Source: Apolygus lucorum (lineage: Eukaryota; Arthropoda; Insecta; Hemiptera; Miridae). Taken from it: a stretch of DNA of 64,000 nucleotides. Below, in pieces: positions 1 through 10,719 of the stretch. The notes under the pieces are model-generated. The model searched no databases. It saw nothing but the letters and a program-made list of their open reading frames with translations, and was not told the DNA's origin. Made by a program: the position numbers and the translations under genes. The stretch's first letter is position 1. Each line of letters begins with the position of its first letter. The stretch covers positions 37,563,388-37,627,387 of the forward strand of contig CM019172.2 of the NCBI GenBank assembly GCA_009739505.2. The letters are read 5' to 3'.

Positions 1-614
1 GCGAATCAGTCCTTAGTTTCATTTATAGCATTTCCAAGACAAATTCAACCTTTTCCAAAACAAATTCAACCTTTTCCAACTCAAATTCAACCCTTTCCAA
101 CTCAAATTCAATATTTTTCACCATTATTAGGGGAATGACGAAAACTACCCACAAGCCCTAATGTAGTACCAAATGCTTGTCTGTGATTGGGGACTGAGCT
201 GAAAACAATACTCCAAACGCAGTAGGTATACATAAAACAAAATCATGTTTTATTAAAGAAGAAATCAACAAAAAACATAATTTTAAAAAAAATCGATAAA
301 TCTTTGAGAGAAAAACTTTTATAAAAGTTTTAAAAGAATAGATATATCTGTTCTTTACATAATTACCATTTTATAAGTCCTAAAATTAAAAATCTTATTT
401 GTAAAAAGTCTATCTTTGATTTTTTTCACTTTAAAAAAAGTGCAGGTACCTAGGTACTTTTGTGAAATACGAGTAGATAGCTACTTGTAATAAATTGACA
501 AAAAATATGACATCCGTGGAGAGGCTGTCCAACTGACGCTTGAGGGAACAGGTTGAATTTGATGCGGAAATGCTTTAAGTTGATTTCTTTATTACTTAAA
601 TCTGATTTTATTTT

Positions 615-2047
615 GCTTCCTCACTACCGAAGGTAGAGAAGCTTTGTATTCGTGTAGCTTTGTATTCGTTTGTATCAGCGAGGTTATCGTCCAGACCTCT
701 TGGTGGTAACACCAAGAGGAGCCTTCATTATTGATGTCTCAGTGGTCTCTGGCTCCGGCCAGAGATCACTCGCAGACATCAATGCTTCCAAAATTCGAAA
801 ATATAAAGTTGACGCATTACTAAATGCTGCAGCAGCACTTGCAAACATTCAGCGAAACCAACTAAAGGTGATTGGAGCAACGATCACCTGGAGAGGGATA
901 TGGCATGGCAAGTCAGCGAAGGATCTGATTCGGGCTGGTTACCCACTGTTTATCCTGGAGTGGATGACCACCCGAGTCCTAACAGGAGGATCATTCATCT
1001 GGTCTAAATTCAGGGCTACGGCCACACGACGGCGTGCCACAGCTCGAGCAAGTGGGCTCCGTGGGACTTGGAGCTGAACTCGAACCCCATGGGGAGGAGA
1101 AGTGTCGACTGATGGCATAGCCAGAAGAGGCACAATCCTCCCTCCATCATTTGTGGGATAAGGTGATTCAACCTTGTCCCTCACCCCAATGTCCGAGGTC
1201 GGATCTCGGACCCTGATACCAAGCAGCCAGATGGACATGACTGCTGAGTGCTGAAAGTGCTGATACAATACTGTGATGTAAATATTTATGTACAATACCA
1301 TCAATTGTAGCGGTGAAGTATTTTTTCCAAATATAAATTGTGAATGAAAGAAGTGAAAAAAAAAAATGTCCTCCAAAATCAAAATTTCCACTTGCTTTTT
1401 GCGTTTTAGAGCTTCCCGAACAATTTTGGTACGGTCCCCTATCAATTTCAGCACCTTCGGACCAATAGGAGCGAGTGCGCATGCGCAAAGGTGAATTTCC
1501 TGGAACCTCGGTTTCTAATGAACCGATTTTGCTCAAATTTGGAAGTTAGTTAGGGACTAACTTCTAAGAGACACCCTATAAGTTTCAATCAAATTGGTCA
1601 AGTAATAGCCGCTGCGCATGCGCGAACTTTAAATTTATTGTTACAACCAAAACTCCGCAACTATTCAACCAATTTCGATGAAATTTTCAGGGATTGTGTG
1701 GGTTAGGTCCTGGACGGTGGACCGCTAAATAAAATTCTACGTTGAAAATACAATTTGTATACAACACTACAACAAATTTGTACAATACCAGGAATGATGT
1801 TTTTATGCTGGTGAGTCGGGCGAATTCGCACTGACCTGAGAACACTGTGTTGTACAAATATTGTACAAATACAATGGTATTTACAACACTATTATAAACA
1901 TTAATACCTGCAACCCTATCCCGCATATTATCGCCAATATTTTGGTATTCAATAACTCTTTGAATCATAATTTTTTCGCCAACTGATTCTATACGTCCAT
2001 ATTACAATGAGTGAGAAAGCTATACTGCCCACCCAACTTGGCAGACG
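615..2047 (+). mobile_element. HINE-like (Helentron-associated) element, copy 1, interrupted by a non-LTR retrotransposon
   Basis: It starts with GCTTCCTCACTACCGAAGG, which folds back with GGTAGAGAAGC, and ends with GGCAGACG next to a T-run. The 3' end has the family's short hairpin (GCC...GGC). The inside carries TGCGCATGCGCA-type sites near 1477 and 1613 and the family block around 1370-1440. It is flanked by T on both sides. A 5'-truncated restriction-like-endonuclease retrotransposon (about 656-1345) interrupts it, next to a duplicated AGCTTTGTATTCGT. Confidence 0.7.
670..1077 (+). pseudogene. C-terminal fragment of an R2/NeSL-type non-LTR retrotransposon protein (restriction-like endonuclease domain)
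   Basis: The reading frame begins without an ATG (TTG), so this is a 5'-truncated piece of a larger reverse transcriptase protein. It shows a PD-(D/E)XK-like core: RPDLLVV, then FIIDVSVV about 8 residues later, then a lysine-rich KIRKYK stretch, as in the restriction-like endonuclease that cuts target DNA for R2-clade elements. The C-terminal part (ITWRGIWHGKSAKDL...TTRVL) is clearly related to the fragment at 30.87-31.02 kb. Its 3' untranslated region seems to run to about 1345, where host-element sequence resumes. It is dead as an autonomous element because the reverse transcriptase domain is missing. The superfamily call rests on motif recognition only. Confidence 0.65.
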
Positions 2048-2154
2048 TTTTTGTATACCTACGGCGTATGGAGTATTGTTTTCAGCCCAGTCCCTAGTCA
2101 CAGACAAGCATTTGGTACTAAATTTAGTATTTTTCGTCAATTCCCTAATAATAG

Positions 2155-2312
2155 TGAAAAAGGTTAAATTTGAGTGGAAAAGGTTGAATTTGAGTTGGAA
2201 AGGTTGAATTTGTTATGGAAATGGTTTAAATTGAGTAGGAAAAGGTTGAATTTGAGTTGGAAAAAGTTGAATTTGATTGAAAAAGGTTGGATTTGACTTG
2301 GAAAAGGTTGAA
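2155..2312. repeat. Short tandem repeat, about 20-bp unit (GGTTGAATTTGA...)
   Basis: About seven imperfect units of GGTTGAATTTGAGTTGGAAA occur in a row. The reverse complement of the same block lies at about 40-118, as part of the opposite arm of the inverted-repeat element. Confidence 0.85.
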
Positions 2313-2616
2313 TTTGACTGATAAATGCTATATCAAATTAATGGTAACGGGTGCGCATGCGTAAAAACCAATTTCGTAACCCTAATTGGACCATGGTAAA
2401 ACATCTCAGGAACTCCACTGATGTCCCAAATTGTCACCGGAGTAACCAAAATTAAATTGCAATTTTAAGTTTAGCGAACAGCAGAATTATCGTGGGCTGT
2501 TAGAAGTCTCAAAATGAAGTTATGACAAAAATTTCCAAGGATATCATTGAAAAATGTTCCAACATTTTTGACTTAACATCATTTTTTGACTTCTTCTTCT
2601 TCTTTCTTTGCCGGCG

Positions 2617-3040
2617 CTACAATCCTGTGTGGATTTTGGCCTCCCGAACAACAGCTTTCCAAGCCACGCGGTCCAACGATGCGGTCCGCCAGTTGTTGAT
2701 CCCCATTCTTGCCAGGTCGCCAGTCGTGTCGTCGATCCAGGATCTTCGCGGCCTACCTCGTCTTCTTCTCCCTTCGAAACGAGCATTCAGCAGCTTGCGT
2801 GGCATTCTTTCGTCGTCCATCCGATTCACATGTCCAAGCCATGCGATTCTCCTTGCTTTAGCGAACCGAACAATATCCTCTCCTTCCATCAGCTGCTCGA
2901 GTTCATCATTGGTCCTAATCCTCCACTCTCCCAACTCGCATACAGGGCCAAATATGCGACGCATTATCTTCCGCTCAAACAACCTCAAGGCTTGCATTTC
3001 TGCCGTTTTTAGAATCCAGGACTCAGCTCCGTATTTTTTC
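2617..3040 (-). pseudogene. 3' coding tail of an RTE-like LINE (endonuclease/reverse transcriptase C-terminus)
   Basis: Reading on the minus strand, the frame is open from about 3040 (YGAESWILKTAEM) and continues through LRLFERKIMRRIFGPV, WLGHVNRM, RRRGRPRRSWIDD and a WKAVVREAK ending. These are the conserved terminal motifs of many arthropod LINE polyproteins downstream of the reverse transcriptase. The endonuclease and catalytic reverse transcriptase parts are absent and the frame ends at 2617, so this is a 5'-truncated relic, the usual outcome of target-primed integration. The clade (RTE versus related) cannot be settled from the tail alone. Confidence 0.75.
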
Positions 3041-3049
3041 TAATTCTAT

Positions 3050-4800
3050 TCTAATAACTCAAAAAAAGGTTCAAAAAATTCAGCTCCGTTCATTAATTTT
3101 TAAATTGCAATCTATATCTAGTTAATCTTGGGACATCTGTGGAATTCCCAGGAAGTTTTCGGTGACACTAGTGACACCATGGTCACTCATGGGCCAATTA
3201 GGGTTAAAGCCACGATTTCTCAGTTCCTAATGATCCGAAATCACCAAAAATTGGATAATTTTCTGGCATAGTGCCTGCATTCTAAATAATCGATATTGTA
3301 AGAAGGACGACCATTACAAACTTTGGGTAGCGGCTAGAAGGCTCCTTGATATCCTGGCAAAGAATACCTTCTCATCCTTCCACGAATATGCTCAAGCGTG
3401 AAGAGTAGATGTCAGACTTCCCCTGTATTACAACAAGTCAAGAAATTGAGATTTTTCCAAAATTGAAATTCTAACTCACAATTTGCATTTTAGAACACTG
3501 AATGTTTATATAAGATTTACATAAATTTTTCAGGACATGTGCGAATCAGTTCTTAGTTTTATTTGTCAAACTAATGTTACCTACCAGGTGCGCTCAAAAA
3601 TCATCTTCTGGCACAGTGCTATATTCTTAACAATCGGTATTTTAAGAAGGATGACCATCACAAACTTTTTGAATCATCAGACTCTTTCCATGTCCGGGTT
3701 TCTTTGTAAGGAAGCTACGCTGCCCTTCGTAGACATCTTTGTTACTGATGAAGATCGTAACTGTTTTACCACAGAATTCCAATAATACAGATATTTCGGT
3801 TTTCTACGTAATGCATGTACTTAAATTGAATATTATTCTCTCATCAAATACCGTATTTTTCAAAACTATTACGCCTTTTAGACCCCTAGAACCTCACAAT
3901 ATGAGCGACCTGCCGGGGAACACCCAAGTCACAATATTGTTTCCGAGAGCTCCTTCGGAACTGCGTCCTCAACAATACGTCCTCATTAGAGCGATAAGTG
4001 CCACTGATTGATGATTTCTAAAGCCACTTCTGTCAACCCACTTGATTACTGTCACATTCGTTAACATATAATTCGAATGAAGGGGTGGGTGCGTTTGGAA
4101 AGAAAAAAAGAGCCTTAACGACGTGTGTGGCATTTTGAATCGTTGATCGTCATTGATATTCGGACAGGAGAGGAGTTTAAAGATCGATAAATAATAATCA
4201 GGCGAATCTAAGAAGTTGACTGGGATGAACCGTTTTAATTGATTTTATTGTCAATCAATCGACAAATGGAGGATCCGTTACTGACATGATTTTCGTCAGC
4301 GGTAACTGAAACGAATATGATAAATGGAGTTGAAACCACAGCGATACCTAATTGCGTGACAATGAGAAAAGAAATGTGATGTTCTCCCATAAGGTCAACG
4401 TCTTACTGAGACCATAATTAGGCGATAAAGCCGTGAGAAATCGATATTTCAGGAAAATCATGTTTGACATTATTGGAGAATTCGACGTAACCATCGAGTC
4501 AAGAAAAGGGTACGAGCGCTTTCGATGTAAGGGCGTCATCATCAGGCCAACAAGAGGTCCAATAAGGTACTAAACTTACTAGAATAAGGTAAGTTTACTT
4601 AATAAGAATAAGGTACTAAACTTACTACTGTTTACGTACTAGTACGTAAACAATAATAAATTGAATTCCTATGAATGGGTCATTCCATGGGAAACGTCAA
4701 ATTTCAGTCATACCCTAATCCTGTGAGCTCTACTACGTATTTTGAAACGGAAAAACTGACTGACTAGTAGCGTTTTTTCTCTAACAATTTCTAATAACAA
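3050..4800. other. AT-rich intergenic DNA, no supported gene
   Basis: Short open frames here (for example 3537-3785) look random and show no recognised motifs. The words at 3541-3564 repeat those at 1-24, so part of this stretch is probably also old repeat. A 24-bp perfect palindrome lies at 4629-4652, just after a direct repeat of AATAAGGTACTAAACTTACT (about 4562-4625). Confidence 0.5.
4629..4652. repeat. Perfect 24-bp palindrome
   Basis: Each half reads TGTTTACGTACT from the outside in, meeting at the central CTAG, with no mismatch and no spacer. It sits directly after two copies of a 20-bp direct repeat. Function is unknown. Confidence 0.85.
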
Positions 4801-4805
4801 AAATA

Positions 4806-6560
4806 ACACTAGATTACAAAATTTAGGGGTGGTCTGGCTGCCTTGTTCTTTCACCACTTTTCTTATGGTATTTGGTGCGCTGAATCCGAATCTGTCGTCA
4901 GTTTTTTTTTCCCACGTCGGATTTTCAAGATATAGCTAGTTTTACGATTTTTCTAGTTCTCACTTTTCTTCATTTTTTAGTGAGCACTCATCTTGCTCAA
5001 ATCTCCTCAAAAACTACTCAGACTTACAGGAAATTTTATGTAGAATTCGAATATGTACTTAGTTTTTAAGTAAAGTTGTGTTAAACCCCCTATTTTCCAC
5101 AAAACGTATCAAAAAACACCGGTTCTCAACGTTTTACTTCGGGTTTTCCCTTACACTTTGCCACTTGAAAAAAAAATTAAGGCTAAAAAAATTTTTCCCG
5201 GGCTATTACTTTGTAGGGGAGACACCCCAGAGGAGAATGAGACCAATCGCAGCCTCCTAAACCCATTAATATCGAAGGAATGAGCTTTTTTTTCATGGCA
5301 CTGAGAAGAAAATTCTCAAAAACCGTTAATTAATTTTTCGAGATAAGTATGTGCTTTCCTAAATCTGTTTTCCTCAAATGGATTTTCCTTTCTTCTACAT
5401 TTTTTATACTTGTCACCTATTAAGAGTAAGATCGAAAATAGGTACTCATAGGGGGAGTAAATCATAATTGGGAAACTCTTGTTTTGTTAAGTGATTTTAA
5501 TTCAGTTTTACAACACAATAAACTGCAGAAAAGTTAACGGTGTAAATCTGTTTCATGAAGGCTCAGATGAATCAATAGTTGGTACAATGTTTGGTTATTC
5601 CTCCACCTCAGAGGTTTCACCAAGATATGAAAACCATGGAAGAACGGTACAAAGGGTATTGGGACGTTCACATGATGGCGGACTATTGTTGGACCTTAAA
5701 AGGAGATTTACCTCAGGCGGCGAAGTTTTCTCTACATAGATGCCGGCGATGAAACCTCTGAGGTGGAGGAATAACCAAACATTGTACCAACTATTGATTC
5801 ATCTGAGCCTAACAGATTTACACCGTTAACTTTTCTGCAGTTTATTGTGTTGTAAAACTGAATTAAAATCACTTAACAAAACAAGAGTTTCCCAATTATG
5901 ATTTACTCCCCCTATGAGTGGGTACCTATTTTCGATCTTACTCTTATTAGGTGACAAGTATAAAAAATGTAGAAGAAAGGAAAATCCATTTGAGGAAAAC
6001 AGATTTAGGAAAGCACATACTTATCTCGAAAAATTATTTAACGGTTTTTGTGAATTTTCGTCTCAGTGCCATGAAAAAAAATCTCATTCCTTCGATATTA
6101 ATGGATTTAGGAGGCTGCTATTGGTCTCATTCTCCTCTGGGGTGTCCCCTCTACAAAGTAAAGGCCCGAGAAAATTTTTTTTAGCCTTAATTTTTTTTTC
6201 AAGTGGCAAAGTGTAGGGGAAAACCCGAAGAAAAACGTTGAGAACCGGTGTTTTTTGATACGTTTTGTGGAAAATAGGGGGTTTAACACAACTTTACTTA
6301 AAAACTAAGTACATATTCGGATTCTACATAAAATTTCCTATAAGTCTGAGTAGTTTTTGAGGAGATTTGAGCAAGATGAGTGCTCACTAAAAAATTAAGA
6401 AAATTGAGAACTAGAAAAATCGTAAAACTAGCTATATCTTGAAAATCCGACGTGGAAAAAAAAACTGACGTCAGATTCGGATTCAGCGCACCAAATACCA
6501 TAAGAAAAGTGGTGAAAGAACAAGGCAGCCAGACCACCCCTAAATTTTGTAATCTAGTGT
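4806..6560. mobile_element. Foldback element with about 812-bp near-perfect inverted arms
   Basis: The left arm 4806-5619 and right arm 5750-6560 are reverse complements along their whole length with only scattered mismatches and small indels. The outer ends read ACACTAGATTACAAAATTTA, and the inner ends meet at CCACCTCAGAGGTTTCA. The 130-bp loop (5620-5749) is unrelated to the arms and contains a coding-like short frame. There is no transposase. Such a long hairpin could form a cruciform or, if transcribed, long double-stranded RNA. Confidence 0.85.
5627..5752 (+). pseudogene. Coding-like 41-residue fragment in the foldback loop
   Basis: Between the arms is a frame starting ATG and ending TGA that encodes MEERYKGYWDVHMMADYCW followed by a basic tail ending HRCRR. 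The mix of Trp, Tyr, Cys and Met and the clean ending look like the C-terminus of a real protein rather than random AT-rich DNA. The frame is also open a little upstream (RFHQD...), into the left arm. I do not recognise the family with confidence; it may be a captured or internally deleted transposon protein. Confidence 0.35.
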
Positions 6561-6870
6561 AATCAGTATTAATCAGTAAATAATCAGTAATCAGGGATCA
6601 TGTACCAACATTATATCCTCCCCTGGCTGTCACATTCAGTGACTTCACCATTTATACTGTTCCTGTGTGTGTCCATGTAGGGTTCTCTAGGTTTCTCAGG
6701 TTGGTGTTGAAGCTTCATAGGCGACAACTCTTTAGATATTATTGCTTCCGAGTCTACCAAGGTAGCGGAAGCTTTGTTTTCACTTTTCAAGGACGAAAAA
6801 AAAAGTTCTCCAAAATCAAAATTTTCACTCGCGTTTTGCGTTTTAGACCTTTCTGAACAATTTTGGTTCC

Positions 6871-6935
6871 GTGTCTGTCTGTCTGTCTGTCTGTGTGTCT
6901 GTCTGTCTGTGTGTCTGTCTGTCTGTCCGTCTGTC
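6871..6935 (+). repeat. (GTCT)n/(GTGT) microsatellite
   Basis: About sixteen GTCT/GTGT tetramers occur in a row. Related shorter runs occur at the same place in the other HINE-like copies (18018-18037, 34768-34798, 38216-38243, 40880-40910, 58563-58590). Confidence 0.95.
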
Positions 6936-6939
6936 ATCA

Positions 6940-7470
6940 ATTCCTTGTAACGCGCATAGCTATACGAAGTTATTGTCCGATTTCGATGAAATTTTCAGGG
7001 ATTGTGCGGGTTGGTGTGTAGACGGTCCCCTATGAACATCATCATCCTCGGACTGATACAAGCGACTGCGTATGCGCAAACGTGAATTCCTTGTAACGGC
7101 CATAACTTCTACATTTTCCATCCGATTTCAATGAAATTTTCAGGGATGTTACAGATTAGTATTTAGATGGTCCTTTATGAAAATCACCACCTTCGGATTG
7201 ATAGTAGCTACTGCGCATGCGCAAATGTGAAATTCCTTGTAACGGCCATAACTTCCACATTTTCCACTCGATTTCGATGAAATTTTCTGGGATGATGTGG
7301 ATTAGGTTGTAGATGGTCTCCTATAAAAATCATCATCCCCGGACTCATAGAAGCGACCGCGCATGCGCAAACGTGAATTCCATGTAACGGCCATAACTTC
7401 TACATTTTCCATTCGATTTCAATGAAATTTTCAGGATGTCACAGAGTAGTGTTTAGATGGTCCCCTATGA
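6940..7470 (+). repeat. Tandem array of about 145-bp units with NRF-1-like palindromes
   Basis: Each unit contains TTTCGATGAAATTTTCAGG, then GTCCCCTATGA, GGACTGATA and a TGCGCATGCGCA-type palindrome, then TTCCTTGTAACGGCCATAAC. The palindromes start at 7067, 7212 and 7358, a spacing of 145 and 146 bp. Confidence 0.85.
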
Positions 7471-7490
7471 AAATCCTAGGAGAGAGACGA

Positions 7491-7564
7491 GGCTTCAATA
7501 GCGCAGAGGATTGATTCTTAATTTGTGCTCTAAGGATCGCGGGTTCGAATCCCAGCCGAGGCTA
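7491..7564 (+). repeat. tRNA-derived SINE-like head (tRNA pseudogene) inside HINE copy 2
   Basis: An A-box-like TAGCGCAGAGG and a perfect B box GGTTCGAATCC (7542-7552) lie at tRNA spacing, with an anticodon-arm region resembling tRNA-Lys (ATTCTTAAT). The acceptor ends do not pair and the T stem has mismatches, so it is not a functional tRNA gene. The same 3' half plus its flank (GATCCAATCACATACATCT) recurs inverted at 40,340-40,410 inside HINE copy 8. Confidence 0.65.
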
Positions 7565-8136
7565 AGAATATTTTTGATCCAATCACATACATCTACTCAC
7601 TTAATTTTTCATCCGAATTTGATGAAATTTTCTAGGATTGTCCGAATTAGCGTGTAGATGGTCCCCTATGAGGGTAGTGAAAGGTGCTTAGAGATTGGTG
7701 TTTAGAAATTAACTACTATGCATCGGGTCATCTAGACAATCGGGTTATGGATACGAGGAAGCTATGTGCCACACCCACTTGGCAGACGTTTTTTTTTCGT
7801 GTTAGAGAAGTGGCCACTGAATTTCACCTAAGGTCTGTCACATGGGACTTGTCTCCCTCCCTAGGTGTGTTTTAACCCCCCCCCCCCCAGAACTTGGAAG
7901 AGGGATTTCAGCCGTTTTTAAAGCAATGACAACACTGTAATATAAGCTAATTTTTATCTTCCCAACTCAGTTTAGTTTCTAAGTGAAAAAGGTGAGTGTA
8001 GAAAAACGTGTTCGTGTTTTCATTGGTTCTCTATCCCCTGGCACCAGCCGTCTTCATACTGTAAGTGCTATTTTTCTGAGTGTTGAAGCTATGTATGATG
8101 CAAACAAGATCCTTGAATAGCCATGTCCCATATTTA

Positions 8137-10719
8137 TTGACATTTTCACGTCTTTGCTTTGGCACATAAACTGAAAAATCGTCACGAAAACTTGCTCACG
8201 CAATCAATAAATAAAATAGACTCACTGTGTTGCGTAGAGAACAATCAACTGTTTTATTATTTTGTTGCTTGGGTAAATGAACTAACAACATTACTTCACT
8301 GCCTTGTTGTGTAGTGGTTGACAATAAGAAAACACACATGAAAATGTCCCAATGTGTTGCAGACTCGTATGCAAGCATTTCTAATTTCAATACTCATCAC
8401 CCATGTTTCATCTTAAAATTGCAAACGGTGCTAAATACGTACAATAGACACGAAACATGTTCTCTGGTGGTAAACAGAAATTCTGAAATACTTGATCATC
8501 AAAGGTCTAAACCCAAGTTAGTGTGAATTTCAGCAAGATTTTGTCATAATTTATCTCTCCCTCCTATCTCTATGTCAAAAGCGACCAGGGGATACCCTCT
8601 TGACAATTGTAAAGCCAGGGGGGAGAAGTCCGGGCCAAGGAAGAAAGTCTTTCTAACTTGATTTATGAATTTCCTATTTTGTGTATAACCCCGTTCCTTT
8701 TCGTTGTATTTTAGGCACAATTACATAATTTACCGGAGGGAGAACCAACCAGTACAAAAGTTTCAAAAATATAGTACAAATATTTATTCTAGGGATGGAT
8801 TTATCTCTCCCTTGGCTGTGTAGTTTAAACAAATTATCTCAATAAATATTCATGTTCGTGTGCGCCCACTTTGTAAATGGCATGGAATGACCCGAATCGA
8901 CGTTGTTATGGCAACATGTCTTTTGGCCATACATGGGCATATTCGTATTTTTGTGTTGAATCGATCGGCGATTTGACGATTTCCAGCCTTGAAACAGCTA
9001 AAATAGCGAAAGAGCAACACTGCGTATGAAAAAGTGTATTATCAATAGGTATGTGGTATGACGGCCATTTTCAATGGGGATGTTAATGTGGACGGCAGAC
9101 CTTTTAAGTAAGTTTAAAAAATATATAATTGTTCAGGTCAATATTTTTTGATTATTCGGAACATCAAGTTCTTCAGCAGCTTGAGTAATATAAAAGATTA
9201 TATTCCTAGGGATCTGCGTTTGATGGTTCCGTCTGAGGAATCATGCAAAGAAGCGGCACTTTCATAAGACGAAGAAATAGGTTTTTGTGACATCTGAAAA
9301 TCCGCCCCAAATTTGATACAAGTTGCGATAACATCGTCAAAATAGCAGAGGTATTCCCATGTATTTGCTGTGGACAGTTATACATAATTCTTGAGCCACC
9401 AAATTTAGGACTTTTTTTAATACAGGTAACTTGTGTTGCTCGGGACGAAGGATTTGACGTAATTCTGTTTTTGATTTTGGGGAACCCTAATTTAATTTTT
9501 TTGACCTACTGCGCAAAAGATTAATCGAATAAATGCTTAGAAGTTCTCCAACACAAACTTTCCATCATATTCGAATACCTATTTTTGAACAATATGTAGC
9601 GAGGCTTTTGGCTACTTTCGCAAATCAAACATCGAAACAGATCCAGAAAATGTCATATTTTAGTGGCAGAAATTGTAGATAAAAGTTGGCTGCCCTGAAG
9701 ATGATTGTTTAATTATTTTGTATGTATTAAAAGGAGAGGAAGCCGGACTTTGAACTAACTTGGCTGGTAACCATATGAATGTTTTATTTGTCGTGTACAC
9801 CGAGTGCAATAACAATACTCAAAAACTATGGGAAACCAATTCAAGGAACAAGTGATAGGACAGGTAACGCAGGAAATAAAAAAAGAGAAGAAGAAAAGAA
9901 AAAGAAGCCTCAAACGCACAAAGGCAGCGGAGCCCGGCAGGGAGTACCCAACCGGGCTCGGACCCACCTACCATGGCGGCTCCCAGACCGCATACCCATA
10001 CCGGGCAAAGGCCAATTCTATAATGCTCTAAACTTATACTTTCAATGAGATCTGGTACAAGAGAAAATGAGAGAAAAAGCCAGAATAATTGGGACTCTCG
10101 ATCGTCTAGTCGTTTGTAAATTCGGATGATTGTCAACATAACGGTAAAAGTCATGTTTCTTATCAGGCATAATTGTATACTGAATAATCCTATAATTATA
10201 ACCAAATTATTGTACGTGAAGAAATCTATGCTACCTAGGTACTTACCAATGGTGGAACTGGGGGCTTGGATCTCTGAGCTTACACAAGATGTTTTAGAAT
10301 AATTTTCCAATGAATTTCTAAATACAATTTTTAGGAACTCATGTAAAGATATCCCAAGTAAAGCCAATTTCCATCACGTAGCGGCTTGAATTGATCACAT
10401 TTTGGTCTCAAATTTTCTTATGACTGATAACTTGAATTTGAAAATTGTTATTGCCATTTTATAGGTTTTGTAATAACAGCAAGAAATGCTTGCATACGAG
10501 TCTGCAACACATTGGGGCATTTTCAAGTGTGTTTTCTTATTGTCAACCACTACACAACAAGGTAGTGAAGTAATGTTGTTAGTTCATGTACCCAAGCATC
10601 AAAACAGTTGATTGTTCTCTACGCAACACAGTGAGTCTATTTTATTTATTGGTCGCGTGAGCAAGTTTTTGTGACGATTTTTCAGTTTATGTGCCAAAGC
10701 AAAGACATGAAAATGTCAA
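8137..10719. mobile_element. Element with about 240-bp terminal inverted repeats
   Basis: 8137-8376 and about 10,485-10,719 are reverse complements, starting TTGACATTTTCAYGTCTTTG and including GGTTGACAATAAGAAAACAC and CCAATGTGTTGCAGACTCGT. The 2.1-kb interior shows no recognisable transposase and no convincing gene; frames at 9.8-10.4 kb are low complexity or random. Related end fragments lie at 14,757-14,870 and 54,156-54,480, so this is a dispersed non-autonomous DNA-transposon family. Target duplications are not evident. Confidence 0.75.

Larger units (their letters stand above)
1..2335. repeat. Inverted-repeat element with about 200-280 bp arms, carrying a nested HINE
   Basis: Positions about 25-231 and 2053-2335 are reverse complements. 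The left arm runs from a tandem AAATTCAACCTTTTCCAACTC-type block to GTAGGTATAC, and the right arm runs GTATACCTAC to GGTTGAATTTGA repeats. The shared inner part includes ACAAGCATTTGGTACT. The left arm may start before the window. The interior 232-614 is AT-rich with no gene, and 615-2047 is a nested HINE-like element ending 5 bp before the right arm. No transposase is visible, so this is a non-autonomous foldback or TIR element of unassigned superfamily. Confidence 0.7.
6744..7788 (+). mobile_element. HINE-like element, copy 2 (most complete architecture)
   Basis: The order is: terminal GCTTCCGAG with a fold-back hairpin to CGGAAGC; the block ATTTTGGTTCCGTGTCTG; a GTCT microsatellite (6871-6935); three units of about 145 bp, each with a TGCGCATGCGCA-type site (7067, 7212, 7358); a tRNA-like piece; the subterminal inverted copy CGAGGAAGC; a short hairpin TGCCA-8 nt-TGGCA; and the end GACG, then a T-run. 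Terminal/subterminal asymmetric inverted repeats, a GTCY microsatellite, central tandem repeats, a 3' hairpin and insertion between T residues are the published hallmarks of Helentron-associated elements such as DINE-1, mini-me and pearl. Confidence 0.75.

Noticed and set aside
6611..6940. Protein with RQTDRQTDRHT repeats (also near 34,700-34,985 and 58,560)
   Set aside because: Translation of the GTCT microsatellite of HINE elements.
7491..7564. Functional tRNA gene
   Set aside because: The B box is perfect but the acceptor ends do not pair and the T stem has mismatches; it recurs as a repeat fragment.
9819..10367. 182-codon minus-strand frame as a transposase of the 8137-10719 element
   Set aside because: No catalytic or DNA-binding motif; composition is hydrophobic and random-looking, and overlapping frames are just as open.
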